Below, in pieces: positions 8,951-17,439 of a DNA stretch of 64,000 nucleotides (position 1 is its first letter; every line of letters starts with the position of its first letter). Source of the stretch: Bacilli bacterium (lineage in GTDB: Bacteria > Bacillota_I > Bacilli_A > RF39 > UBA660); assembly GCA_017541325.1 (NCBI GenBank), contig JAFXZI010000001.1, forward strand, positions 71,093 through 135,092. The letters run 5' to 3'. Under the pieces are notes generated by a model, which saw only the letters and a list, made by a program, of their open reading frames with translations, made no database searches and had not been told where the DNA came from. A program made the translations under genes and the position numbers.

Positions 8951-9552
8951 TTAATACGTAAAACAATAGATGGCTCAGATGGATGTGTACTCTTATAAGT
9001 AGCAGCATTTATTCCCCACTCTGTATCTAGTTCGTCATTTCCTTGTTCATAAGGCCAAACAACATTTACAGAATAAGTTGCTCTACCATTACCAGAATTC
9101 ATAAGAGCATTAGTTAAACCAAATGATATTGTAAAAGGATAATCTTCTGCTAATTGTTGTTCAAGTTCAGCACTTGTAATATCTCCTGTTTGAACTGGTG
9201 CCCCAACTGCATTTCTTCCTTCAACAGTATAAATAACATCTCCAAGAATATTTGCTTCTAAAATTTCATATGTTACCGTTGCTGATACTTCACTTCGATT
9301 ATGGGCTTCCAAATTGTAAGTGAAGTTTTGCATTCCTGGATATAAATCATCTACTGCTACATCAATAGTATCAACTATTTCAGAATCCCCTGCTTCAAAA
9401 GTAACGTCCCAAGCTTTAACATGGACGTTCATTGTATTTTCAACTGTATTAACATAAATAAACCAAGCGGCTGAATTTACTATTAATAACATAATCAAAA
9501 ATAACAATTGGTGAATTCTGAGTAACTTTTTCTTTTTCTTGCTCTTTTTCAT
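8923..9552 (-). CDS. TasA/CalY-like exported protein, 209 aa
   Basis: ATG at 9552 is preferred over an in-frame GTG at 9558, because a GGTGAT site lies at suitable distance from the ATG. A lysine-rich start is followed by a hydrophobic helix ending NSAAWFIYVNTVENTM, the SipW-type cleavage region. The mature part has VTFEAGDSE, YPGMQNFTYNLEAHN and a VVWPYEQGND segment, all typical of TasA/CalY-like folds. It is the last gene of the ten-gene operon, 19 bases after a SipW-like peptidase that is its likely processor. Confidence 0.75.
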   Translation of the reverse strand: MKKSKKKKKLLRIHQLLFLIMLLIVNSAAWFIYVNTVENTMNVHVKAWDVTFEAGDSEIVDTIDVAVDDLYPGMQNFTYNLEAHNRSEVSATVTYEILEANILGDVIYTVEGRNAVGAPVQTGDITSAELEQQLAEDYPFTISFGLTNALMNSGNGRATYSVNVVWPYEQGNDELDTEWGINAATYKSTHPSEPSIVLRIKIKITQNAS

Positions 9553-9571
9553 GAGCACATCACCACTCTAT

Positions 9572-10093
9572 CTATTCATCTTCAACTTCATCATCATTTA
9601 AAAAGAAATAAGATATAAATTCATATGAGAAAATTAAAGATACAACTGCAAATATTACAAAATATGCAGTTTTATTAGTCATAATCTTTCCTAAAAAACT
9701 AAGAATAATTGTTCTATAGACTACTTTTCCATATACTTGATCAGCATTAATTAACGGATCTTCTACATCATTATTAATTCCTTTTGTTTTTAGTTTTAAT
9801 TTTCCTTCATATTCAAATTTTTCTATAACTCTATGGGTAACAATTAAATCTTTTAGATTATTTTCTTTACCTAAATAAGTTATATCGTCTCCAACTTCTA
9901 TCGATTCATAATCACATTTTTTTACTATTATTACATCTCCAGCTTTATAGACCGGTTCCATACTTCCTGAAATAATTTCAAAGATATAATAATTACCTAA
10001 AGCTAATTTATTATGAGTTACTCTTTGAAATATAACTATACTTAATATAATTAGTAAAATTATTATAAGAATTAATCTACATATTTTTTTCAT
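9572..10093 (-). CDS. SipW-like (ER/archaeal-type) signal peptidase I, 173 aa
   Basis: One N-terminal and one or two C-terminal hydrophobic helices flank the peptidase core. The catalytic serine is in EIISGSMEP (Ser44) and the histidine in IVTHRVIE (His87), the Ser-His arrangement of the SipW/SEC11 group instead of Ser-Lys. A third motif, GINNDVEDP, follows around residues 105-115. It cleaves SipW-type signal peptides at the outer face of the membrane. Its start codon overlaps the stop of the DUF2357-like gene (ATGA), so the two are coupled, and its likely substrate is encoded directly downstream. Confidence 0.85.
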   Translation of the reverse strand: MKKICRLILIIILLIILSIVIFQRVTHNKLALGNYYIFEIISGSMEPVYKAGDVIIVKKCDYESIEVGDDITYLGKENNLKDLIVTHRVIEKFEYEGKLKLKTKGINNDVEDPLINADQVYGKVVYRTIILSFLGKIMTNKTAYFVIFAVVSLIFSYEFISYFFLNDDEVEDE

Positions 10094-11196
10094 ATTTTAA
10101 TGCTTTCTATCTTTTCTAAGTAAGATTTAATATGTTCAGTAAATGTATTTTGAATCTCGTAAAGACTAGCTTCTTTCTTATACTTAGTAATAGCAATTTT
10201 TTCACCTATCTTATCTTTAAGTGCAGATAAAGGTAAGTCTACATTTAACTCTACTATTTTTTGAATTAAGTTATCAGTTAATTCTTCAACTATTTCTTCT
10301 CTATTACTAATAGGATTTTCTTCACTTAATGTATTCATTGCTAAATAATTAAGTAAGAATGTATTATCTATATATTCTTTTAAAACACTATTGTCTTCAT
10401 ATTTTTTATTTTCTTTTACTACTTTACTAGCATCCGCTACATGACTTTGTAAGTAATCCCATAAAGTCATTGCATATTGGAAGTTAGTATTTTTTAGTAT
10501 TACGTTTGTCTTCTTTATAGGAGGTATTACTTTAGCTACGTGCATACTTTTTAATGTTTTAAAGACCTCACTACTTGTAAGTACTTTAATATTATCATCT
10601 AACTTTTGAAGTCTCTCTTCAATAGGAGTATCTCCTTCTGGCTCTTTTTTATCTATTAAACTAGAAGTAAAATTAATTTCCATTGAAACTTGTTCAAGAC
10701 CTACTTTACTTTTAGCATGATACTCACACTTTTTAACATCTCTTAGACTAGAAGACAAAAGTAAACTTTTCTTTTTTATCTCTAAAAAAGTTATCATATT
10801 ATTAATAAGAGTATATATAAATCTATTTTCATAAGTATCATAACTCTCATCTTTATTAATATTTAATATTTTAGAAGGTTTTACTTCATCATCATCATTT
10901 ATTTCTTGAATATAGTTCGTATGTCTTGCTAAGTGTTTAATACTATCTACTGTTATTCTTCGAGCAAGTTCTACTTTAACTACTTCTTCTTCATTTATGA
11001 TAAAACGATTAGGACTTCTTAAAATATTATCTAAATAAGGACATGTGCTTTCCATAAGATCAAGCCATTCAAAGTCTACTTCTACTTTTTTAAGATCTTT
11101 ATCTACTATTAAACTAGATCTTGTATTTTCAACAAATTTATCTACTCTTTCTTCGTTTGACTTTTTATATAAATCTACTACCTTAATATCCTTCAT
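10090..11196 (-). CDS. DUF2357-like protein (McrBC-type partner) lacking an evident nuclease domain, 368 aa
   Basis: ATG at 11196 is chosen because AGGTG precedes it; an in-frame GTG at 11205 overlaps that site. Two signatures of the DUF2357 partner proteins of McrB-type ATPases are visible: a YDTYENRFIYTLINNM segment around residues 130-145 and KKTNVILKNTNFQYAMTLW around residues 215-240. Family members usually continue into a C-terminal PD-(D/E)xK nuclease; here the chain ends at 368 residues in a helical tail and I see no such motif. No membrane segment. It directly follows the AAA+ gene and overlaps the SipW-like gene. A structural adaptor role is inference. Confidence 0.6.
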   Translation of the reverse strand: MKDIKVVDLYKKSNEERVDKFVENTRSSLIVDKDLKKVEVDFEWLDLMESTCPYLDNILRSPNRFIINEEEVVKVELARRITVDSIKHLARHTNYIQEINDDDEVKPSKILNINKDESYDTYENRFIYTLINNMITFLEIKKKSLLLSSSLRDVKKCEYHAKSKVGLEQVSMEINFTSSLIDKKEPEGDTPIEERLQKLDDNIKVLTSSEVFKTLKSMHVAKVIPPIKKTNVILKNTNFQYAMTLWDYLQSHVADASKVVKENKKYEDNSVLKEYIDNTFLLNYLAMNTLSEENPISNREEIVEELTDNLIQKIVELNVDLPLSALKDKIGEKIAITKYKKEASLYEIQNTFTEHIKSYLEKIESIKI

Positions 11197-11205
11197 AATA
11201 TTCAC

Positions 11206-12732
11206 CTATGACATTTTCTTAAGTCTTAATAGATATTCTATACATTCAGCCATTTTTCCTTCACCAAATTCGTCATTTAAGAATTTAATGAATCCATCAA
11301 TTTCATCTCTAATATATGCAATATTTAATTGTTCAAATTTTCTTAGAATTTTACGAGCTATAAAGTAATCTATTCCATCTACTTCATCTCCGCCACAAGC
11401 AACATATACAGGGACAAATTTTCTCATATGTGCAACAATACGGTTACCAAAAGCTATACGGAAATGCTTAATAACATAATCATCCATTTCATCTACTTTT
11501 TGAAGTACATCTTCATGAATTGGGAATTGATTAATAGAATCTTCAAATAACTTATCTAAATATGAGTAATTAATGTCTTGTGCTGGAATATCTTTAGGAG
11601 TAAATACTTCTCCTTTATCATTAATATCAATTGGCATAGCACGGTCGTATACTTTATCAGTAACCATAAATGTAGAGTCATCGTTATTGATTGTACCGAT
11701 ATACCATACATTTGGTGGTATTTTTAATTTTCCTTCAAACAAATGAGCTGGGTCACTTTTCCATGCAGATGGAACTATTTCAACAATCCATTCATCTTTA
11801 TTAGGCATTTCAAGAATTGATAACATTTCAGCAAAGTAATACTCAACACGTGAGATATTCATCTCGTCTAGAATTACTGTATAAATATCATCTGTATATC
11901 CGGCTTGATAAATTTCTTTTAATACTTCTGTTTCATTAAATTTCTTTGTAAATTCATTGAAGTAACCAAATAGCTCAGTACGGTCTCTCCAAGATGGTTG
12001 AACAGATGCGATACATGAGTCATGTTTTAAGAATTTTCCCCAAGCATAAGCAAGAGATGTTTTACCTGTTCCAGATATACCTTGTAAGATTACAAGTTTA
12101 GTTGATGCAAGAGATGCAATAAATAAACGAATCATGTTTTCACGATAGTATAATCTTAACTGACTAGCAGCAAAGTTTCTAAACATATCAACAAGTTCTG
12201 GTAAGGTAAAGTTATTATTATAATTTTGTATTTTATATCCAGCAAACTTTTGATCAACTTCATATAATTTAGGGAATCTAATATCATTAGTATCAACTGT
12301 ATTATCATCTGTTGTTTCACTAACTTCTTCTGTATCAGATTCATCTGGTTTAAGTCCAAGTTTAGATACTTTCATAGCAAGTATTTCTTCTTTTTCTTTG
12401 TATAGTTTAGCAACTTCATTATTAAGCTTACCTACTTCTTCTAGAAGAGATTCTTGATCAACTAATGATTTTCGAATTCTAATGTATTTACGGATTAACA
12501 TTACTACCAAGAATACAATTAAACCTAAAACAACTAGTATTGCAAGTACTGCTAAGAATACTAATAACCATTCAGGCATTGATAAATCATTCTTGTATTC
12601 ATTAATTACATCAAGGTATGCTGGTATGTTAAACATTGTACCAATACCTCTAAATAATCCTTTAAAGAAATATATAAATCCATTAAAGAATTGTGATAAA
12701 AACTCAAATAAAAATTTTAAAAAAGTTTCCAT
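11206..12732 (-). CDS. Membrane-anchored McrB-type AAA+ ATPase, 508 aa
   Basis: An amphipathic N-terminus and a strong transmembrane helix (residues ~55-80) precede a short coiled coil (~88-125) and an acidic linker (~130-150). The AAA+ domain has Walker A GISGTGKTS (218-226), Walker B VILDEMN (286-292) followed by SRVEYYFAEMLSILE as in McrB-type ATPases, sensor-1 GTINND (356-361) and a DRA arginine-finger region near 373. McrB proteins usually carry a DNA-binding N-terminal domain; here that is replaced by a membrane anchor. It lies in the middle of a SipW/TasA export operon between two partner genes. Work on export or fibre assembly instead of restriction is inference. AGGAGG precedes the start. 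Confidence 0.8.
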   Translation of the reverse strand: METFLKFLFEFLSQFFNGFIYFFKGLFRGIGTMFNIPAYLDVINEYKNDLSMPEWLLVFLAVLAILVVLGLIVFLVVMLIRKYIRIRKSLVDQESLLEEVGKLNNEVAKLYKEKEEILAMKVSKLGLKPDESDTEEVSETTDDNTVDTNDIRFPKLYEVDQKFAGYKIQNYNNNFTLPELVDMFRNFAASQLRLYYRENMIRLFIASLASTKLVILQGISGTGKTSLAYAWGKFLKHDSCIASVQPSWRDRTELFGYFNEFTKKFNETEVLKEIYQAGYTDDIYTVILDEMNISRVEYYFAEMLSILEMPNKDEWIVEIVPSAWKSDPAHLFEGKLKIPPNVWYIGTINNDDSTFMVTDKVYDRAMPIDINDKGEVFTPKDIPAQDINYSYLDKLFEDSINQFPIHEDVLQKVDEMDDYVIKHFRIAFGNRIVAHMRKFVPVYVACGGDEVDGIDYFIARKILRKFEQLNIAYIRDEIDGFIKFLNDEFGEGKMAECIEYLLRLKKMS

Positions 12733-12741
12733 AAATACCTC

Positions 12742-13719
12742 CTAGTATACTATTATTTTTGGCATAAGCTCCTTTTTAGCTTTCATTATCTCATCATAAT
12801 ATTCATTATCTTCAGTTATATATATAAATGAAAATAATACTAAACTTTTTATATTTCCTTGAAATTTAGAATCAAGTACTACAGCAAAAGAATACCCATC
12901 TACTATATAACTATCAAAAGTACTCTTATTATTAAGATATTCTTCATATGTTATTTTAGCAGAAATATATCTTTTAGTTAAGGGATTATCTAAACAAGAA
13001 AATAATCTTTTTAATTTTTTCTCTTTTTCAACAATAGATGGTACTAACTCAAATATATATCTTTTAGTAAACTCTAAGTTAATAGCATTTTTAAGCACTT
13101 CATGACTTGTTAAAATAGAAATGACAAATTCTTTATCTTCACTAACAATCGGACTTTTAAAAGCACGAGTTACTGCATAATCACTATAAAGATTAGATAT
13201 TTTAACATTATGATCAAGTGTAACTTCATATGTTTTAGTATCTACTCTTTTCTTATTAATTGAAAATTCTTTAGTAGCAATCATACTATGAAATTTATTC
13301 TTATTATCTTTAAGTTCAAGATACCAATTAAGTAATTCATCATGTAATGCTTCTTTATTACTAATTTGAATATTTTCATCTTGAATTAAATCATCTATTA
13401 AACTAGCACTATTTTCATCTTCATATATATCATCAAAATAAACAATATATACAAATAATGCTACTGTATTTTTAAGAAGATTTTCATCATTATCATTTTT
13501 TAATCTTTCATATACTTTTATTAATTCTTTATTAATTCTAGCCATAAAATCTTTTTCAGATCTAAAATTGGTTTCATTAAAATAACGAACACTAATATAA
13601 GTATCTATAAATTCTTCAAATATTTTCTTTTGATATTTACTTCTAAATAGAATATTAAAGAATTCTAAATATTCTCTTTTTATGAATGAAATATATTTTA
13701 AAACTATATTATAATCCAT
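12742..13719 (-). CDS. Unknown cytosolic protein next to the AAA+ ATPase, 325 aa
   Basis: I do not recognise the family. The protein is mixed alpha/beta with a helical N-terminal half and no signal peptide or membrane helix. Nothing resembling a nuclease or methyltransferase motif is visible. It is 9 bases upstream of the AAA+ gene, and both genes have the same AGGAGGTATTT leader before ATG. Its fixed place suggests that it forms a three-part complex with the AAA+ and DUF2357-like proteins. Confidence 0.75.
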   Translation of the reverse strand: MDYNIVLKYISFIKREYLEFFNILFRSKYQKKIFEEFIDTYISVRYFNETNFRSEKDFMARINKELIKVYERLKNDNDENLLKNTVALFVYIVYFDDIYEDENSASLIDDLIQDENIQISNKEALHDELLNWYLELKDNKNKFHSMIATKEFSINKKRVDTKTYEVTLDHNVKISNLYSDYAVTRAFKSPIVSEDKEFVISILTSHEVLKNAINLEFTKRYIFELVPSIVEKEKKLKRLFSCLDNPLTKRYISAKITYEEYLNNKSTFDSYIVDGYSFAVVLDSKFQGNIKSLVLFSFIYITEDNEYYDEIMKAKKELMPKIIVY

Positions 13720-13732
13720 AAATACCTCCTAT

Positions 13733-14668
13733 TTACTGTGGATCACTTATATTAATAGAAACAATACTAGTTGGATTTACTATTGGATAAGTATAATTAC
13801 TATTAACATTATCTTTATAGAATTTTAAAGCTAGAGTACTTAAAGGATCTATTTTAAAAGACATATTATTAATGTACTCTATTCCTCCTATATTTCTTGT
13901 TGTATATGTTGCATCATCAAATATAGAACTAGTACTATCTACAAGTAAGATTGTAGGATCAAAACTAATATTTATATTTTGACTTATACATTTCTTTTTA
14001 TTAGCATCACTTAAATTAATAAATTCAGAACTGTCTATTCTATCTCCAACCGAATAATCTCCAAAAGCAGTCATTACAGTACAGAAAGATACAGCATTCG
14101 TAATTTTAAGAACTGCATACGCTCTTCCCGGTTCATCTTCTATTTCATAAGTAACACCACTTTTACCAACAACATATTCATATGTTGCAGCAATAGTTTT
14201 CTTATATGGAGCAGTACTACTAGCAGTTACTCCTATTGTTAATCTATCTCCTTCTACAAACACTTGATTAGGTACTACATGAAGAGTAATAGTATTTGAG
14301 TGATTAGTATTAGTACTATAAATAGTTCCACCAGTCTCACTCAAACTACAAGTTACAGTACTTGGGCAATTTGCACTTACTGTATAGGTTATATCATACT
14401 CAGCATAAGTATATCTGTTCTTCTCTGAAGTTAAATCGAACTCTATATCAAAATTTCCTACTCCTGACCAGTTATTTAATTGGTACAAAGGATTATCATC
14501 TTTTAATCTATTACTATAGAAATAAAAGTGTTTACTATTTAAATAGAATTCATGGAACTTCTTAGATATAAACTTTCCTAAAGTAGGAAGAGATATAATA
14601 AATGCTATTGTAAGTACAATTATAATTATACGTTTAATGTTTTTATTCTTAAACTTCAACTTCTTCAT
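13733..14668 (-). CDS. Exported beta-rich protein of the SipW operon, 311 aa
   Basis: A basic start and one hydrophobic helix (residues ~12-32) are followed by FISKKFHEFYLNSKHFYFYSN and then a beta-rich extracellular region with paired cysteines (CPSTVTC near 101-107, others near 196 and 227). The length and the aromatic segment after the helix differ from classical TasA proteins, so it may be a minor or tip component. It ends 13 bases before the next gene and starts 2 bases after its upstream neighbour. Function is inferred from operon context only. Confidence 0.7.
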   Translation of the reverse strand: MKKLKFKNKNIKRIIIIVLTIAFIISLPTLGKFISKKFHEFYLNSKHFYFYSNRLKDDNPLYQLNNWSGVGNFDIEFDLTSEKNRYTYAEYDITYTVSANCPSTVTCSLSETGGTIYSTNTNHSNTITLHVVPNQVFVEGDRLTIGVTASSTAPYKKTIAATYEYVVGKSGVTYEIEDEPGRAYAVLKITNAVSFCTVMTAFGDYSVGDRIDSSEFINLSDANKKKCISQNINISFDPTILLVDSTSSIFDDATYTTRNIGGIEYINNMSFKIDPLSTLALKFYKDNVNSNYTYPIVNPTSIVSINISDPQ

Positions 14669-14670
14669 AA

Positions 14671-15258
14671 TTACACTTCCTGTTCAGCATGAACATATAT
14701 TTCTATAAGTTCTACTACTCCAGAATAATCTTGTGGATTATTTTTATATATTTCAGGGAACTCTACACTTAAAACATAAGTATCTGTATTTTTTGCATTA
14801 AATTTTAAAGTAGATACTCCGGATACATATAAGTGTTTATAATACATTCCATCATCATCTGTTGAGAAACTTGTACTAGAAGTAATATCATGTGTTAAAT
14901 CATTTCCTTTATATAATTTATAGTTTAGAGGCATATTAGTCGTAGTAATAAACTCAATACTATAAGTTAAATCTACATTTGCTTTTTCATCGCCTTTAAA
15001 ATTAGATACAGTAAATGAATATAGATATGGATCACTTCTAGGCACTATTTCTTCTAGTTTAATAGAATCATTATAACTTTTTACATCAGCTATAAAGAAA
15101 GCTATAGTAGGTTTTACTTCTACATCTGTTAATGTTTCATATTTAGATTCAGTAAACTTAAAGTTTCTAATAGAAAGCATAGTAACAATTACAAAACATG
15201 AAAGGATTAATAAACGAAATAATATTTTTTTATCAAATCTTTTAAATAATCCTTTCAT
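14671..15258 (-). CDS. Exported TasA-like protein of the SipW operon, 195 aa
   Basis: Residues ~13-30 are hydrophobic and lead into SIRNFKFTESKYETLTDVEVKPTIAFFIADVKSY. The KY-x-T start and the strand that follows resemble the mature N-terminus of TasA/CalY-like chains. The remainder is an Ig-like beta domain (YSFTVSNFKGDEKANVDLTYSIEF). It follows a SipW-like peptidase by 8 bases and precedes another exported protein by 2 bases. Probable substrate of that peptidase. Confidence 0.7.
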   Translation of the reverse strand: MKGLFKRFDKKILFRLLILSCFVIVTMLSIRNFKFTESKYETLTDVEVKPTIAFFIADVKSYNDSIKLEEIVPRSDPYLYSFTVSNFKGDEKANVDLTYSIEFITTTNMPLNYKLYKGNDLTHDITSSTSFSTDDDGMYYKHLYVSGVSTLKFNAKNTDTYVLSVEFPEIYKNNPQDYSGVVELIEIYVHAEQEV

Positions 15259-15266
15259 ATTTTCAC

Positions 15267-16199
15267 CTACTTCCCTTTATGTTTAAAGTTCTTTTGTATA
15301 GCTTTTAAATCTAATCTAATTGTATATTCAATAAATTCTTTTTCTTTTTGTCCAAGTTCAGGTAGTACTGGTTTATCTTCATCAATACTATCTATCTTTT
15401 TCTTTAAATCATTCATTTCACTTTTATTTAATTTAACTGTTTTATCATCAAGTGCTCTATTAATCGCTTCTAAATCTATTCTTCTTGTAAAATCTAGCAA
15501 TGCTTCTATATCAATAGAATCATTTACTTTCATTGTAGAAACTGTGGCTTTCTTTTTAGGTTTAGGTATATCTCTTTTAATTACATCTTCACTTTTTATT
15601 GGTTCAGTTTCTTCTGAAATAGATTTCTTATTGTTTTTATTTTCTTTCTTTTCTTCTTGTTTGTCTTCTTTTGCTTTTACCGTTTTCTTCTTTTCTTCAT
15701 CTTTATCTCCATCATAAGATAAAGCAAAATCAAATGCTAACAGAGTAATAAATAATACTATTAATATTTTTGGTTCTGTAATAACTTTTTGCCATACACT
15801 AAGTTGAGAATATACTCTTTCTACTTTACCAATTACTTGTTTTTTATTAATTGGATTATCAATAGTATTATTAGCGTCTCCCTTAACGGTCAAAGTATCA
15901 GCATTAACAAGTACTATACGGTGAGTTATTATTTCTCCTTTTTCATTTATATAAGTAATAATATCTCCCTTTTTATAATCTTTATAATTTAGTTTTACTA
16001 AGATAACATCATTTACAGATAAAGCAGGTTCCATAGATCCGCTTGATACTTCAAATAATGAATATCCAAAATAGTTAGGATAACTATTCTTAGAAAACAT
16101 AACAGTAAGTCTTCCATATATAACAAGCACTAATATTATTAATAAAATAATTGTTAACACGCTTGAAATAGTTTTAATTGTCTTCTTAAGCGGGTTCAT
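15267..16199 (-). CDS. SipW-like signal peptidase with a long charged cytosolic tail, 310 aa
   Basis: ATG at 16199 follows GAGGTG at good spacing; an in-frame GTG at 16211 overlaps that site. The peptidase core carries SSGSMEP (Ser55), ITHRIV (His93) and KGDANNTIDNP (~106-116), with helices at ~10-35 and ~143-162. Usual SipW proteins end soon after the second helix; this one has about 145 extra residues rich in Lys and Glu, with two related motifs near the end (DFTRRIDLEAINRALDDK and YTIRLDLKAIQKNF). The tail faces the cytosol and could dock partners such as the AAA+ module. That last point is inference. Confidence 0.85.
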   Translation of the reverse strand: MNPLKKTIKTISSVLTIILLIILVLVIYGRLTVMFSKNSYPNYFGYSLFEVSSGSMEPALSVNDVILVKLNYKDYKKGDIITYINEKGEIITHRIVLVNADTLTVKGDANNTIDNPINKKQVIGKVERVYSQLSVWQKVITEPKILIVLFITLLAFDFALSYDGDKDEEKKKTVKAKEDKQEEKKENKNNKKSISEETEPIKSEDVIKRDIPKPKKKATVSTMKVNDSIDIEALLDFTRRIDLEAINRALDDKTVKLNKSEMNDLKKKIDSIDEDKPVLPELGQKEKEFIEYTIRLDLKAIQKNFKHKGK

Positions 16200-16230
16200 A
16201 TGACACCTCACTTTCCCTTAATATTCTTTT

Positions 16231-16779
16231 TTAAACATGTTGGCTAAAATGAACATTTATAGTAAACACTAATTCTTGACCAACAAGTAATGTATCATTT
16301 TCATCATAATCAGGATCATTTTCCCAATCGATACTAAGCTTTAATCTTTTAACACGACTTGCATCATTTAAATTCATAATTCCAGTAAAATGATTATCAG
16401 TAGATCCTGTATTTGTTGCCATATCAATAATATTAAAATCAATATTAGGATATGGTTCCAAAGAACTAGAATCAACTTGAATATCATAATCTATTGCAAC
16501 ATCAGTTTGACTTGCATCTATTTCTATTTCAAATTCAGCACTTGAACCTGGAGCGAAATAACCGCTTTCAGTATGTTGTGGATTTGTATAGACAAAATCA
16601 TCTAGTGTAATAGTTTCAGCTAATGATATATCTTCTCCATTTAAATATATTTTCCATCTACCTACATCTAAATCTTTAGTTGCAGTTACATTAGTTTCAA
16701 ATAAACCAAAAGCATCTTGAACAACTATAATAGTTGCAAGTAAACAGAATAGTGCAAAAACCCAAAGCACCTTTTTCAT
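16231..16779 (-). CDS. SipW-dependent TasA/CalY-like exported protein, 182 aa
   Basis: Signal helix at residues ~4-22, then DAFGLFETNVTATKDLDVGRWKIYLNGED, matching the mature start of TasA-like chains. It is a clear paralogue of the 198-residue protein encoded at 8334-8930: both have a W-x-x-x-(V/L)N strand, a GYFAPGS-type loop, I(D)xSxTDV and a late IDW strand. Its ATG overlaps the stop codon of the degenerate peptidase gene by one base (TAATG). Likely a fibre subunit. Confidence 0.75.
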   Translation of the reverse strand: MKKVLWVFALFCLLATIIVVQDAFGLFETNVTATKDLDVGRWKIYLNGEDISLAETITLDDFVYTNPQHTESGYFAPGSSAEFEIEIDASQTDVAIDYDIQVDSSSLEPYPNIDFNIIDMATNTGSTDNHFTGIMNLNDASRVKRLKLSIDWENDPDYDENDTLLVGQELVFTINVHFSQHV

Positions 16780-17318
16780 TATTCGTCTTCTTCTCTTTCT
16801 TCTCTAAATGATTCTACAATCATCATAATTTCATAGATAATTAAGAATAATGTTGGGAAGATAATAAAGAACATAAATCCCCATTTAGAAGTCATTACTG
16901 ATAAAACTGTTCCAGCATGATGATATACTCCTACTTTATTCATTGAACCGATTACATATTCTCCAGATACTTTTACTCCACTAATTATAAAAGTAGATTC
17001 ACTTGGAGTAACAGGTATAATATTTTCTATTTCTCCAGCATATACAAGAACAGAACTTTTCTTACTAGAGTCATAATAGAAAGCAGAATCTCCTACTTTC
17101 ATAGTCTTATCAGAATTTCTCTTAACGATAAGTAAATCTCCTTCTTTATATCCGTATTTTTCTTGCATATCGTCACTATCTATAATTAACAGTGTATAGT
17201 TTCCGATTTGAGTAGTTGCAAAATCATTGTATGAAAGCAAACAAACAATTGATATAAGTGCTCCTAAAAACCATACACCAATTAGTGTATCAACGATAAT
17301 TGTCTTAAATAATTTCAT
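16779..17318 (-). CDS. Degenerate SipW-like signal peptidase without catalytic Ser and His, 179 aa
   Basis: The fold markers are present: an N-terminal helix (~10-28), a region resembling the SGSMxP...GDLVIVK block, and a C-terminal helix (~148-168). The block reads LLIIDSDDMQEKYGYKEGDLLIVK, so Asp50 stands where the nucleophilic Ser precedes Met. The THR motif with the catalytic His is also lost (VLVYAGEIENI). It is therefore probably inactive and may bind or present substrates. It is the first gene of the ten-gene operon, has a good ribosome binding site (AGAGGGTGAT) and is intact, so it is kept under selection and is not a decaying pseudogene. Confidence 0.65.
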   Translation of the reverse strand: MKLFKTIIVDTLIGVWFLGALISIVCLLSYNDFATTQIGNYTLLIIDSDDMQEKYGYKEGDLLIVKRNSDKTMKVGDSAFYYDSSKKSSVLVYAGEIENIIPVTPSESTFIISGVKVSGEYVIGSMNKVGVYHHAGTVLSVMTSKWGFMFFIIFPTLFLIIYEIMMIVESFREEREEDE

Positions 17319-17355
17319 ATAATCACCCTCTATTTTAGATTTTAACTCATAATAT

Positions 17356-17364
17356 ATTTTAACA
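17356..17364 (-). promoter_or_regulatory. Extended -10 promoter of the ten-gene SipW/AAA+ operon
   Basis: Minus strand TGTTAAAAT lies 38 bases upstream of the 17318 start codon. No further promoter or terminator is obvious down to 8923. Confidence 0.5.
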
Positions 17365-17403
17365 TGTATTTAAATAGAAATAAACAAAAAAGAAGGAATA
17401 TTA

Positions 17404-17439
17404 TCTAAAAATAAAAGATGAGACTAATCTAGTCTCATC
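17404..17439 (-). terminator. Terminator of the class B sortase gene
   Basis: Perfect 10-base arms GATGAGACTA (17417-17426) and TAGTCTCATC (17430-17439), then T-rich sequence on the minus strand. The hairpin includes the sortase stop region and isolates the downstream operon. Confidence 0.75.

Noticed and set aside
10090-13719. Calling the AAA+/DUF2357 genes a standard McrBC restriction system
   Set aside because: The membrane anchor, the missing nuclease domain and the position inside an export operon argue against plain restriction, though it cannot be excluded.
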